Origin: SIG710 sp045651985
GTDB taxonomy: Bacteria > Bacillota > Clostridia > Oscillospirales > CAG-272
NCBI GenBank assembly: GCA_045651985.1
Contig: JAZRTK010000052.1
Coordinates: forward strand, 1 to 20,138
Direction of reading: 5' to 3'
DNA length: 20,138 bases
Positions 14,791-20,138 of this stretch are shown piece after piece. The notes under the pieces are model-generated. The model was not told the DNA's origin. It saw only the letters and a list, made by a program, of their open reading frames with translations, and did no database searches. Numbering within the stretch: the stretch's first letter is position 1; each line of letters starts with the position of its first letter. Made by a program: the position numbers and the translations under genes.

Positions 14791-15207
14791 ATGAACTTCT
14801 TTTTCAGACTCCGCCAAAAATTTGCCGCTTTCATGTACGGACGGTACGGCCCCGACAACCTGTATAATTTTCTGACCGTCACTTATCTTATAATAGCTGT
14901 CGTTAACGCGTTTCTGCGCTCGGCTATCGTGGCGGTTTTGGAGCTTGTACTTATTTTTTACGTTCTCTTCCGCTTCTTCTCACGCAACATCTACAAAAGA
15001 AGCGAGGAAAACAGAAAATACCTTTCCGTAAAAAGCAAAATAAATGGGTTCTTTACCCTCTCGCGCCAAAAAGCGCGGGAAAGAAAGACCCATATTTATA
15101 AAAAATGTCCTTTATGTAAATCAGTCCTGCGCCTTCCGAGGAAAAAGGGAAAGCACACTGTAAAGTGCCCTCGGTGCGCACATCGGTTTGATATTAAGGT
15201 AAGATAA
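14791..15207 (+). CDS. Small membrane protein with C-terminal zinc ribbon
   Basis: A 138-residue protein not assigned to a named family. Two adjacent hydrophobic segments (about 26-42 and 44-62) form a membrane hairpin. A basic linker follows (about 63-105), then a zinc ribbon: CPLC (106-109) and CPRC (126-129) with FDIKVR at the end, of the zf-ribbon/zinc-finger type that starts many membrane proteins but is here at the C-terminus. GAAAGGAC lies before ATG. It is 103 bp after the kinase and 20 bp before pgsA on the same strand with no terminator between, so it is probably co-transcribed with at least pgsA. The role is unknown; location suggests the cytoplasmic membrane with the ribbon inside. 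Confidence 0.85.
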   Translation: MNFFFRLRQKFAAFMYGRYGPDNLYNFLTVTYLIIAVVNAFLRSAIVAVLELVLIFYVLFRFFSRNIYKRSEENRKYLSVKSKINGFFTLSRQKARERKTHIYKKCPLCKSVLRLPRKKGKHTVKCPRCAHRFDIKVR

Positions 15208-15227
15208 AATCAAAAGGAGGCACAAAA

Positions 15228-15803
15228 ATGAACAGATTCAAAGGACAATTTTTCTCTGTCCCAAATATATTGTCATACATCAGAATAGCTCTTGTGCCCC
15301 TTATCGTTGCGACCTTTTTCTCAAAGGATCACCGCACACTTTCCACTATTTTAATTATTATATCCGGTGTGACCGACTGCATAGACGGCTTTATCGCAAG
15401 AAAATTTCAGATGATAACCGATTTCGGAAAGATAATCGACCCTATTGCCGACAAGCTGACCCAGTTTACCGTGGTCTTCTGTCTCGGATTTGAATATTCC
15501 CTGCTTTTCTGGCTTGCGGGACTGCTTCTTTTCAAGGAATTTTTTGTCGGCATCATGGGACTTGCGGTCATGCGTCGCACGGGCATAGTTGACGGCGCTC
15601 GGTGGTACGGTAAGCTTGCCACCATTATGTTCTACCTGATAGTCACCTATCTTCTGGTGTTTTCACCCGCAGGTGCCGCTGCCCATCTCGTCATAGCTCT
15701 GTGCATCGTATTTATGCTTTTGTCACTTGTGATGTATACTATCAGATATTCGCTTCTGCTTTTCAGGAATCCAAAAAATGAAAACAAAAAGGTGTCGGGT
15801 TGA
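15228..15803 (+). CDS. pgsA: CDP-diacylglycerol--glycerol-3-phosphate 3-phosphatidyltransferase
   Basis: Makes phosphatidylglycerol phosphate from CDP-diacylglycerol and glycerol 3-phosphate at the membrane, the first committed step to phosphatidylglycerol and cardiolipin. The 191 residues include the complete CDP-alcohol phosphotransferase signature: D50-x2-D53-G54-x2-A57-R58-x8-G67-x3-D71-x3-D75. The N-terminal VPNILSYIRIALVPLI segment and several hydrophobic helices are typical. AAAAGGAGG precedes ATG. Other CDP-alcohol transferases (PssA, cardiolipin-type) share the motif, but length and the PNILSxxRI start favour PgsA. The stop codon lies within the terminator hairpin. Confidence 0.92.
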   Translation: MNRFKGQFFSVPNILSYIRIALVPLIVATFFSKDHRTLSTILIIISGVTDCIDGFIARKFQMITDFGKIIDPIADKLTQFTVVFCLGFEYSLLFWLAGLLLFKEFFVGIMGLAVMRRTGIVDGARWYGKLATIMFYLIVTYLLVFSPAGAAAHLVIALCIVFMLLSLVMYTIRYSLLLFRNPKNENKKVSG

Positions 15804-15818
15804 ACCCGACACCTTTTT
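15786..15818. terminator. Two-way terminator between pgsA and ackA
   Basis: AAAAAGGTGTCGGG pairs perfectly with CCCGACACCTTTTT around loop TTGAA. The A/T runs make it active on both strands for the convergent genes. The pgsA stop codon (15801-15803) forms part of the loop. Confidence 0.92.
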
Positions 15819-15822
15819 GAAA

Positions 15823-17028
15823 TTAAAGCTTGGAAACGATATCGCGTGTGTCTCTTGCAATAACGAGCTCCTCGTTTGTGGGGATAAGGAACACCTTAAC
15901 GGTAGAATCGGGAGTTGAGAGAGTCATTACGTTGCTCTGTCTGAAGCCCTTTTCGTTCTGCTCGCGGTCAAGCTTGATACCAAAGGGTTCAAGACCCTCG
16001 ATAATAGCCTGACGGAGGGCAACCGTGTTCTCACCGATACCTGCGGTAAATACGATGGCGTCAAGACCGCCCATAGCGGCCGCATAGGAGCCGATGAATT
16101 TCTTTACCTGGTAAGAAAGCATGGAAAGTGCCAGCGTTGCCTTTTCGTCACCGTCCGTTGCCTTTGCAACCAGCTCACGGCAGTCAGCAAATCCGCCGAT
16201 TCCCAGGAATCCGCTCTTCTTGTTCATGAACTCGCTCATCTCGTCGGGAGTCATGCCCGTCTTGTTCATAACGTATGTAACAGCCGCGGGGTCCATATCG
16301 CCTGTTCTTGTACCCATGATAACACCTGCCAAAGGTGTGAAGCCCATGGATGTATCTACGCATTTTCCGCCCTTAACTGCGGAAATGGAGGAGCCGTTGC
16401 CAAGATGGCAGGTTACGATCTTGGTGTCCTCTGCGGGCTTGTCAAGGAGCTTGATAGCCTCGCCCGAAACGAAGCGGTGAGAGGTGCCGTGCGCGCCGTA
16501 GCGGCGAACGCCGTACTTTTCATAAATGTCGTAGGGCAGACCGTACATGTAAGCCTTTGAAGGCATGGTCTGGTGGAAAGCGGTGTCAAATACGAGGACC
16601 TGAGGCTTGTCGGGCATAGCCGCGGTACAACCTGCGATACCCATAAGGTGCGCGGGTGTGTGGAGAGGAGCGAAGTCGTAGCAGAGCTTCAGCTTCTCGA
16701 TAACCTCGTCGGTCACAAGCGCGGACTCGAAGAAGTAAGAACCGCCGTGGACAACTCTGTGTCCGATAGCTCCGATCTCGTCCATGCTCTTGATGCAGCC
16801 GTGCTCGTCGCTCATAAGAGCCTCGATTACGACCTTCATAGCCTGCTCGTGATTGTCCATCTTGGTCTCAGCCTCATAGGAAACGCCCTTTGTAAGCTGC
16901 TTGTGAGATATCTTGCCGTCGATGCCGATACGCTCGCAATTACCCTTTGCAAGTACGGATTCGTTCTCCATATCAAAGAGCTGATACTTAAGAGAACTGC
17001 TTCCTGCGTTGATTACGAGAATTAACAT
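15823..17028 (-). CDS. ackA: Acetate kinase
   Basis: Interconverts acetyl phosphate + ADP and acetate + ATP; in fermenters it yields ATP while making acetate. The 401 residues match full-length AckA. NAGSSSLKYQLF (7-18) binds phosphate, followed by GHRVVHGGSYF, the FDTAFHQTMP active-site segment, HGTSHRFVS, CHLGNGSS, GTRTGDMDP, and TAGIGENT near the C-terminus. GGAGG lies 7 nt before ATG 17028. It is a single-gene unit with its own promoter, and no pta is adjacent in this window. The gene is divergent from tmcAL, whose enzyme consumes acetate. Confidence 0.97.
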   Translation of the reverse strand: MLILVINAGSSSLKYQLFDMENESVLAKGNCERIGIDGKISHKQLTKGVSYEAETKMDNHEQAMKVVIEALMSDEHGCIKSMDEIGAIGHRVVHGGSYFFESALVTDEVIEKLKLCYDFAPLHTPAHLMGIAGCTAAMPDKPQVLVFDTAFHQTMPSKAYMYGLPYDIYEKYGVRRYGAHGTSHRFVSGEAIKLLDKPAEDTKIVTCHLGNGSSISAVKGGKCVDTSMGFTPLAGVIMGTRTGDMDPAAVTYVMNKTGMTPDEMSEFMNKKSGFLGIGGFADCRELVAKATDGDEKATLALSMLSYQVKKFIGSYAAAMGGLDAIVFTAGIGENTVALRQAIIEGLEPFGIKLDREQNEKGFRQSNVMTLSTPDSTVKVFLIPTNEELVIARDTRDIVSKL

Positions 17029-17056
17029 TGAAAAACCTCCAAAAATGTAGTATAAT
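17028..17056 (+). promoter_or_regulatory. Promoter for tmcAL
   Basis: TTGAAA (17028-17033), 17 bp, TATAAT (17051-17056). The start point is near 17063, giving a leader of about 59 nt. The -35 box starts on the first base of the ackA ATG, and the ackA ribosome site lies in the spacer. Confidence 0.75.
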
Positions 17057-17071
17057 ATATTACAGTTAAGT

Positions 17072-17100
17072 ATTATACATCATTTTTTTACAAATTTCAA
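17072..17100 (-). promoter_or_regulatory. Promoter for ackA
   Basis: Minus strand: TTGAAA (17100-17095), 17 bp, TATAAT (17077-17072). The start point is near 17065, practically the same place as the opposing tmcAL start. The sequence is close to the exporter promoter, including the shared ATGATG just before TATAAT. Confidence 0.78.
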
Positions 17101-17121
17101 GAGAAAAGGGGAAATTTTCAA

Positions 17122-18300
17122 ATGAAAAAAACAAGGACGGCGGCATTGATCTGCGAATTTAACCCTTTACACACAGGACATGAATATATTTTAAGTGAGA
17201 TAAAGCGGGAAAGAAACGCAGTCTGTATCATGAGCGGAAATTTCGTTCAACGCGGTGGCCCTGCCGTGGCGGACAAATTTTTGCGCGCAAGGTGCGCTCT
17301 CGATGCGGGGGCTGATCTTGTGATCGAGCTTCCCTTCCCTCACGCTATGGGTAGTGCGGAATATTTTGCGACGGGTGCCGTATCAGTTCTTGACAGACTT
17401 TCCTGCGTGGACGAGCTTTGGTTTGGATGTGAGTGCGGAGACGCTCCAAGGCTGACCGAGATCGCTCAAAATATGCTGCAAAAAAAGTATCTGTCCGCAC
17501 TTTCCGAGACCTGCTCAGACGAGGGCTACGCACAATCTGCCCAAAAGGTCTATTGCGAGCTTTACGGATCTTGCCCCGAGCTTGATTCCCCCAACGATCT
17601 CCTCGCCATTGAATACATCAAGGCACTTATCCGCCTGAACTCGAAGATAAAACCCATAGCCGTAAAACGCCAAGGAGATTTCCACAGCAAGACTCTGGAA
17701 AAAGGAAAATTTCCGTCTGCCACGGCAATAAGAAAAGAAATTTTCGAGGGTAATATCCCCTATGAATTTATGCCCGATTTCGCCGCAAAAGCGCTATGCG
17801 AAGCCGAAAAAGAGGAACTTTTCCCCGTATGCGAGGACGGAAACGCCCTGCTCTATGCTCTACGAACAGACGACGGCAAAAAATTCTCACTTACGGCAGG
17901 AGCTGCAGGCGGTCTTGGAAACAGAATTGCCGCTCTTGCACACCAAAGCACTAACGCACAAGAACTTTTCTCCTCGCTGTCCACAAAAAAATTCACCGAC
18001 TCACGTATCCGCCGCACCGTTTACAACTGCCTTTTCGGCATCACGGAAGCCGATCTGAAATCTTCCCCCGATTACACCCAAGTGCTCGCTTTTAACCCAG
18101 CGGGTCGCCGGATCCTCTCCCAAATTCGCAAGACCTCGCGCATTCCCGTAATAACGAAACCCGCCGACGTGCCGCAAAATTCACGCCAGACAGTCCTGAC
18201 TGACATCTCCGACGCCTATTTTACCCTCTCGCTTCCCCGCCCCCGTCAAAGCGGATTTTTCAAGACCATGTCCCCGTATATCAAAGAAAACGCAGAATAA
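17122..18300 (+). CDS. tmcAL: tRNA(Met) cytidine acetate ligase
   Basis: A 392-residue member of the YlbM/TmcAL nucleotidyltransferase-like family. TmcAL activates acetate with ATP and acetylates the wobble cytidine (ac4C34) of elongator tRNA-Met. ALICEFNPLHTGH (8-20) contains the HxGH nucleotide-binding motif (H17, H20). CIMSGNFVQRGGPAVADKFLRA and GADLVIELPF follow, then the FHSKTLEKGKFPSATAIRKEI stretch, and a C-terminal SRIRRTVYNCLFGI segment, all in family order. GGGG about 10 nt before ATG serves as ribosome site. Divergent from ackA with facing promoters. Older annotations would call it a generic nucleotidyltransferase. Confidence 0.93.
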   Translation: MKKTRTAALICEFNPLHTGHEYILSEIKRERNAVCIMSGNFVQRGGPAVADKFLRARCALDAGADLVIELPFPHAMGSAEYFATGAVSVLDRLSCVDELWFGCECGDAPRLTEIAQNMLQKKYLSALSETCSDEGYAQSAQKVYCELYGSCPELDSPNDLLAIEYIKALIRLNSKIKPIAVKRQGDFHSKTLEKGKFPSATAIRKEIFEGNIPYEFMPDFAAKALCEAEKEELFPVCEDGNALLYALRTDDGKKFSLTAGAAGGLGNRIAALAHQSTNAQELFSSLSTKKFTDSRIRRTVYNCLFGITEADLKSSPDYTQVLAFNPAGRRILSQIRKTSRIPVITKPADVPQNSRQTVLTDISDAYFTLSLPRPRQSGFFKTMSPYIKENAE

Positions 18301-18324
18301 TTTTATAAACTTTACAAATTTCGA

Positions 18325-18353
18325 TTGACTTTACAGGCGACATAATGTATAAT
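18325..18353 (+). promoter_or_regulatory. Promoter for the 94-residue protein gene
   Basis: TTGACT (18325-18330), 17 bp, TATAAT (18348-18353), with a leader of about 27 nt. Near-consensus, so expression is probably substantial. I see no terminator between tmcAL and this promoter. Confidence 0.8.
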
Positions 18354-18386
18354 TAAACAGATAGTAATACCAACGGAGGAAATTTT

Positions 18387-18671
18387 ATGGAAGAGTTAAA
18401 GAAGGTCAGCGGAAAATACCTTGAATACAAGGGCAAACCGCTTGTTCGCGAGGGCGATACGATCTGCTACGGTGACAAGACAGACAAGTGCTTTCTTATT
18501 CTTGAGATAATGTCTTACAAAAAAGAGGGCGACAACGAGATCCCCGACAAGATATTTATTCAGGTCGTAGATTCACAGAACCCATCGAAGATAATAAAGC
18601 AGGGTGAAAAGAGCGGTCTCTACGATGCATTTGGCATCGGAGTCATCTGGCTCGAAATGGCAAACAAGTAA
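18387..18671 (+). CDS. Uncharacterised 94-residue cytoplasmic protein
   Basis: I do not recognise this protein. It has no signal peptide, membrane segment or cysteine pair motif. The sequence alternates short hydrophobic strands (KCFLILEIMSY, KIFIQVVD, GVIWLEM) with charged turns, suggesting a small all-beta or alpha/beta fold, and it is rich in Lys, Glu, Asp and Gly. ATG 18387 has a strong GGAGGAA site and its own near-consensus promoter, so it is a genuine and probably well-expressed gene. It is followed by a wobble-rich terminator hairpin and then a lipoprotein gene that lacks an obvious promoter of its own, hinting at partial co-expression. Confidence 0.85.
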   Translation: MEELKKVSGKYLEYKGKPLVREGDTICYGDKTDKCFLILEIMSYKKEGDNEIPDKIFIQVVDSQNPSKIIKQGEKSGLYDAFGIGVIWLEMANK

Positions 18672-18676
18672 AAAAT

Positions 18677-18705
18677 AAAGGGTGAGCTTCATAGCTTGCC
18701 TTTTT
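18677..18705 (+). terminator. Weak intrinsic terminator after the 94-residue gene
   Basis: AAAGGGTGAGCT (18677-18688), loop TCAT, AGCTTGCCTTTT (18693-18704) and a T-run. Three G-T wobbles lie in the stem, so some readthrough into the lipoprotein gene is likely. Confidence 0.6.
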
Positions 18706-18732
18706 AACCCAAAAGACAGATTGGAGTTTATT

Positions 18733-19890
18733 ATGAAAAACGCAAGTTTGAAGCGATTGAGCACACTTGCTCTCGCCGTCCTCATGGCATTCAGCCTTTT
18801 CGCGTGCGGAAATGACCCCGCGCAGATCCCCGATGGCACACAGCCCGATACCACAGAGCCTCGGGTTACTGACACCCAATCTCCCGAGACCGAGGAGCAG
18901 GTACCCGTCGTGGTCGCACCCGATCTTATCAATCCTCTGACAGGCCTTGAATCGGACAAGGATTTTTCCACCTCCCGTCCCGTTGCCGTTATGCTCAACA
19001 ATATAAGACAGGCTATCCCCCAGCACAGCGTCTCTCAGTGCGACATTCTTTACGAGTGCTTGGCAGAAGGCGGTATCACCCGTCTTATGGGCGTTTTTGC
19101 GGACTATGAGTCCCTTGGCGTCGTAGGATCTATCCGCTCGTCGAGGCACTATTACATAGACCTGGCACAGAATCACGACGCGCTTTACGTTCACGCGGGC
19201 GCAAGCGAATACGCATACGTGGAGATCAGAGACCGCAAGATAGACAACTTTGACGGCGTTAATATGTACGTCCCCAATATGTTCTACCGCGATCAGGACA
19301 GACTGCAGTCAATGTCCTTGGAGCACACCCTCATGACAACGGGCGAAAAGATAAAGAACGGTATTGCATACAAGAAGTACCGCACCGAGCTCAAAGAAGG
19401 CTTTAGCGGAAAGACTGCCTACGCATTTGCGCCTTACGGTCAGACAGTGGTTCTTGACGGTCAGGAATCAAAGTGCATCTATCTGCCCTATTCCACCTAC
19501 CAGCAGGCAAGATTTGACTACAACGAGGAAGACGGCAAGTACTACCGCTTCCAGTGGGAGGACAAGGAGCACCTTGCCCACATCGACGGAAACACAGGCG
19601 AGCAGATCAGCTTTGACAATATCTTCATCGTATTCTGTCCCACCGCGCGTATCCCCGGCGACACCTACGGACGTCTTGACGTAACCACCGAGGGAACGGG
19701 CACGGGCTTCTACATCACGGGCGGCAAAGCTATTCCGATCACATGGGAAAAGCCCACGGCAGACTCCGCCATCACATACTTCGGCGCTGACGGAAATCCT
19801 TTGATGGTCAACCGCGGAAAGACCTTCGTTTCCATCTTCCCCTCCAACAACAAGGACAACGTAAAGCTCAGCTACACCCCCGCAAACTGA
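18733..19890 (+). CDS. DUF3048-family lipoprotein (YerB-like)
   Basis: A 385-residue predicted lipoprotein. MKNASLKR is followed by a hydrophobic stretch and lipobox SLFAC (C25), then a low-complexity Pro/Thr/Glu/Asp linker (about 26-62). The mature domain has the DUF3048 hallmarks: NPLTGL, RPVAVMLNNIRQAIPQHSVS, DILYECLAEGGITRLMGVF, VGSIRSSRHYYIDLA and HAGASEYAY. The C-terminal part shows PTARIPGDTYGRLDV, GTGTGFYITGG and NRGKTFVSIFP. Function is not established for the family (B. subtilis YerB is the best-known member); it should sit on the outer face of the membrane. ATG 18733 is chosen because TTGGAG lies 6 nt upstream and the signal peptide then starts correctly; an in-frame GTG at 18682 lies inside the terminator stem. 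Confidence 0.92.
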   Translation: MKNASLKRLSTLALAVLMAFSLFACGNDPAQIPDGTQPDTTEPRVTDTQSPETEEQVPVVVAPDLINPLTGLESDKDFSTSRPVAVMLNNIRQAIPQHSVSQCDILYECLAEGGITRLMGVFADYESLGVVGSIRSSRHYYIDLAQNHDALYVHAGASEYAYVEIRDRKIDNFDGVNMYVPNMFYRDQDRLQSMSLEHTLMTTGEKIKNGIAYKKYRTELKEGFSGKTAYAFAPYGQTVVLDGQESKCIYLPYSTYQQARFDYNEEDGKYYRFQWEDKEHLAHIDGNTGEQISFDNIFIVFCPTARIPGDTYGRLDVTTEGTGTGFYITGGKAIPITWEKPTADSAITYFGADGNPLMVNRGKTFVSIFPSNNKDNVKLSYTPAN

Positions 19891-19898
19891 CAAAAATA

Positions 19899-19939
19899 TC
19901 GGGCGAGCCGATTTGGCTCGCCCGAATAAATGTTTTTTT
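19899..19939 (+). terminator. Intrinsic terminator after the DUF3048 lipoprotein
   Basis: An 11-bp perfect stem TCGGGCGAGCC/GGCTCGCCCGA around GATTT. The T7 run begins 7 nt after the stem. Confidence 0.82.
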
Positions 19940-19949
19940 GAAAAAGCAC

Positions 19950-19978
19950 TTGACAACGCGCACTTTTTGTGGTAAAAT
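19950..19978 (+). promoter_or_regulatory. Promoter for tRNA-Thr
   Basis: TTGACA (19950-19955), 17 bp, TAAAAT (19973-19978). The start point is near 19985, 12 nt before the tRNA. Confidence 0.8.
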
Positions 19979-19996
19979 ACAGAGCGTTGAACATCT

Positions 19997-20072
19997 GCTA
20001 CTATGGCGCAGCAGGTAGCGCACGTCATTGGTAATGACGAGGTCATCAGTTCGAATCTGATTATCAGCTCCA
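19997..20072 (+). tRNA. tRNA-Thr(GGT), CCA encoded
   Basis: A 76-nt cloverleaf ending in encoded CCA (20070-20072). D stem GCGC/GCGC (20006-20009, 20018-20021) has loop AGCAGGTA. Anticodon stem CGTCA/TGACG has loop TTGGTAA, giving anticodon GGT (reads ACC/ACU). Variable loop AGGTC; T stem ATCAG/CTGAT with loop TTCGAAT. The acceptor strands are GCTACTA and TATCAGC: five pairs form, but positions 4:69 (A-C) and 5:68 (C-T) do not. All other stems are perfect, and promoter and terminator flank it. Identity is clear; whether it is fully functional depends on the two mismatches. Confidence 0.88.
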
Positions 20073-20102
20073 AAAATCCAACTCATTCGAGTTGGATTTT
20101 TT
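20072..20102 (+). terminator. Intrinsic terminator of the tRNA-Thr unit
   Basis: AAAAATCCAACTC pairs perfectly with GAGTTGGATTTTT around loop ATTC. It begins on the A of the encoded CCA. Confidence 0.9.
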
Positions 20103-20108
20103 GTTTTA

Positions 20109-20138
20109 AAAAATAACCGCCTGAAATCAGGCGGTTAT
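20109..20138 (-). terminator. Probable terminator of a minus-strand gene beyond the window
   Basis: ATAACCGCCTGA (20113-20124) pairs with TCAGGCGGTTAT (20127-20138), followed on the minus strand by a T-rich run. It suggests a gene converging from the right edge. The plus-side context is cut off by the window end. Confidence 0.6.

Noticed and set aside
19468..20073. A 201-codon minus-strand frame running through the lipoprotein end and the tRNA
   Set aside because: It crosses a terminator, a promoter and a tRNA gene, so it cannot be a real coding region.
1..20138. Mobile element, CRISPR, defence or biosynthetic cluster
   Set aside because: No transposase, integrase, terminal inverted repeats, regular repeat-spacer pattern, or nuclease/toxin genes were seen. 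All sizeable genes are accounted for by housekeeping or regulatory families, except the two small unknowns listed.

Overview
The window looks like chromosome from a spore-forming, fermentative, Gram-positive bacterium of the Clostridia (Oscillospiraceae/Ruminococcaceae-like; inferred from gene content, not from a search). Pointers are the germination protein YpeB, a CpsB/CpsC/CpsD-type tyrosine-phosphorylation module, a meso-DAP dehydrogenase lysine route under a lysine riboswitch, a YerB-like (DUF3048) lipoprotein, TmcAL, an SLH-domain protein, acetate kinase, and AGGAGG-type ribosome binding sites. Genes are densely packed. I found no insertion sequence, phage gene, CRISPR array or toxin-antitoxin pair.

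Layout. 1-1169 (minus): the 5' part of a secreted SLH-domain protein and a HAD phosphatase. 1310-3865 (plus): a three-gene phosphoregulatory operon (PHP tyrosine phosphatase, Wzz-like membrane modulator, BY-kinase) with no glycosyltransferases beside it. A two-way terminator at 3865-3906 separates it from ypeB and a divergent ROK-family regulator (minus, 3903-6130). 6374-10681 (minus): a complete lysine operon. Consensus promoter, L-box riboswitch and intrinsic terminator precede dapA, dapB, ddh and lysA, which carry aspartate semialdehyde plus pyruvate to meso-DAP and L-lysine. 10763-12817 (minus): an EamA-type exporter directly abutting a THUMP-domain rRNA methyltransferase. 12961-15803 (plus): a response regulator and histidine kinase, a small membrane zinc-ribbon protein, and pgsA. 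15823-17028 (minus): ackA. 17122-18300 (plus): tmcAL. Then an uncharacterised 94-residue protein, a DUF3048 lipoprotein, and a tRNA-Thr(GGT) with its own promoter and terminator.

Regulation is unusually readable. Ten sigma-A-type promoters are visible, each with an exact 17-bp spacer. At two intergenic regions (12862-12927 and 17028-17100) the two promoters face each other with start points only a few bases apart, so each lies in the other gene's leader. The lysine leader shows a direct strand exchange between the aptamer P1 stem and the terminator.

Most of the window is ordinary core chromosome and I see no clear undescribed multi-gene system. The best leads are the stand-alone tyrosine-kinase module with its long lysine/glutamate tail, the 94-residue orphan gene, the membrane zinc-ribbon protein between a two-component system and pgsA, the face-to-face promoters, and a tRNA-Thr with two mismatched acceptor pairs.
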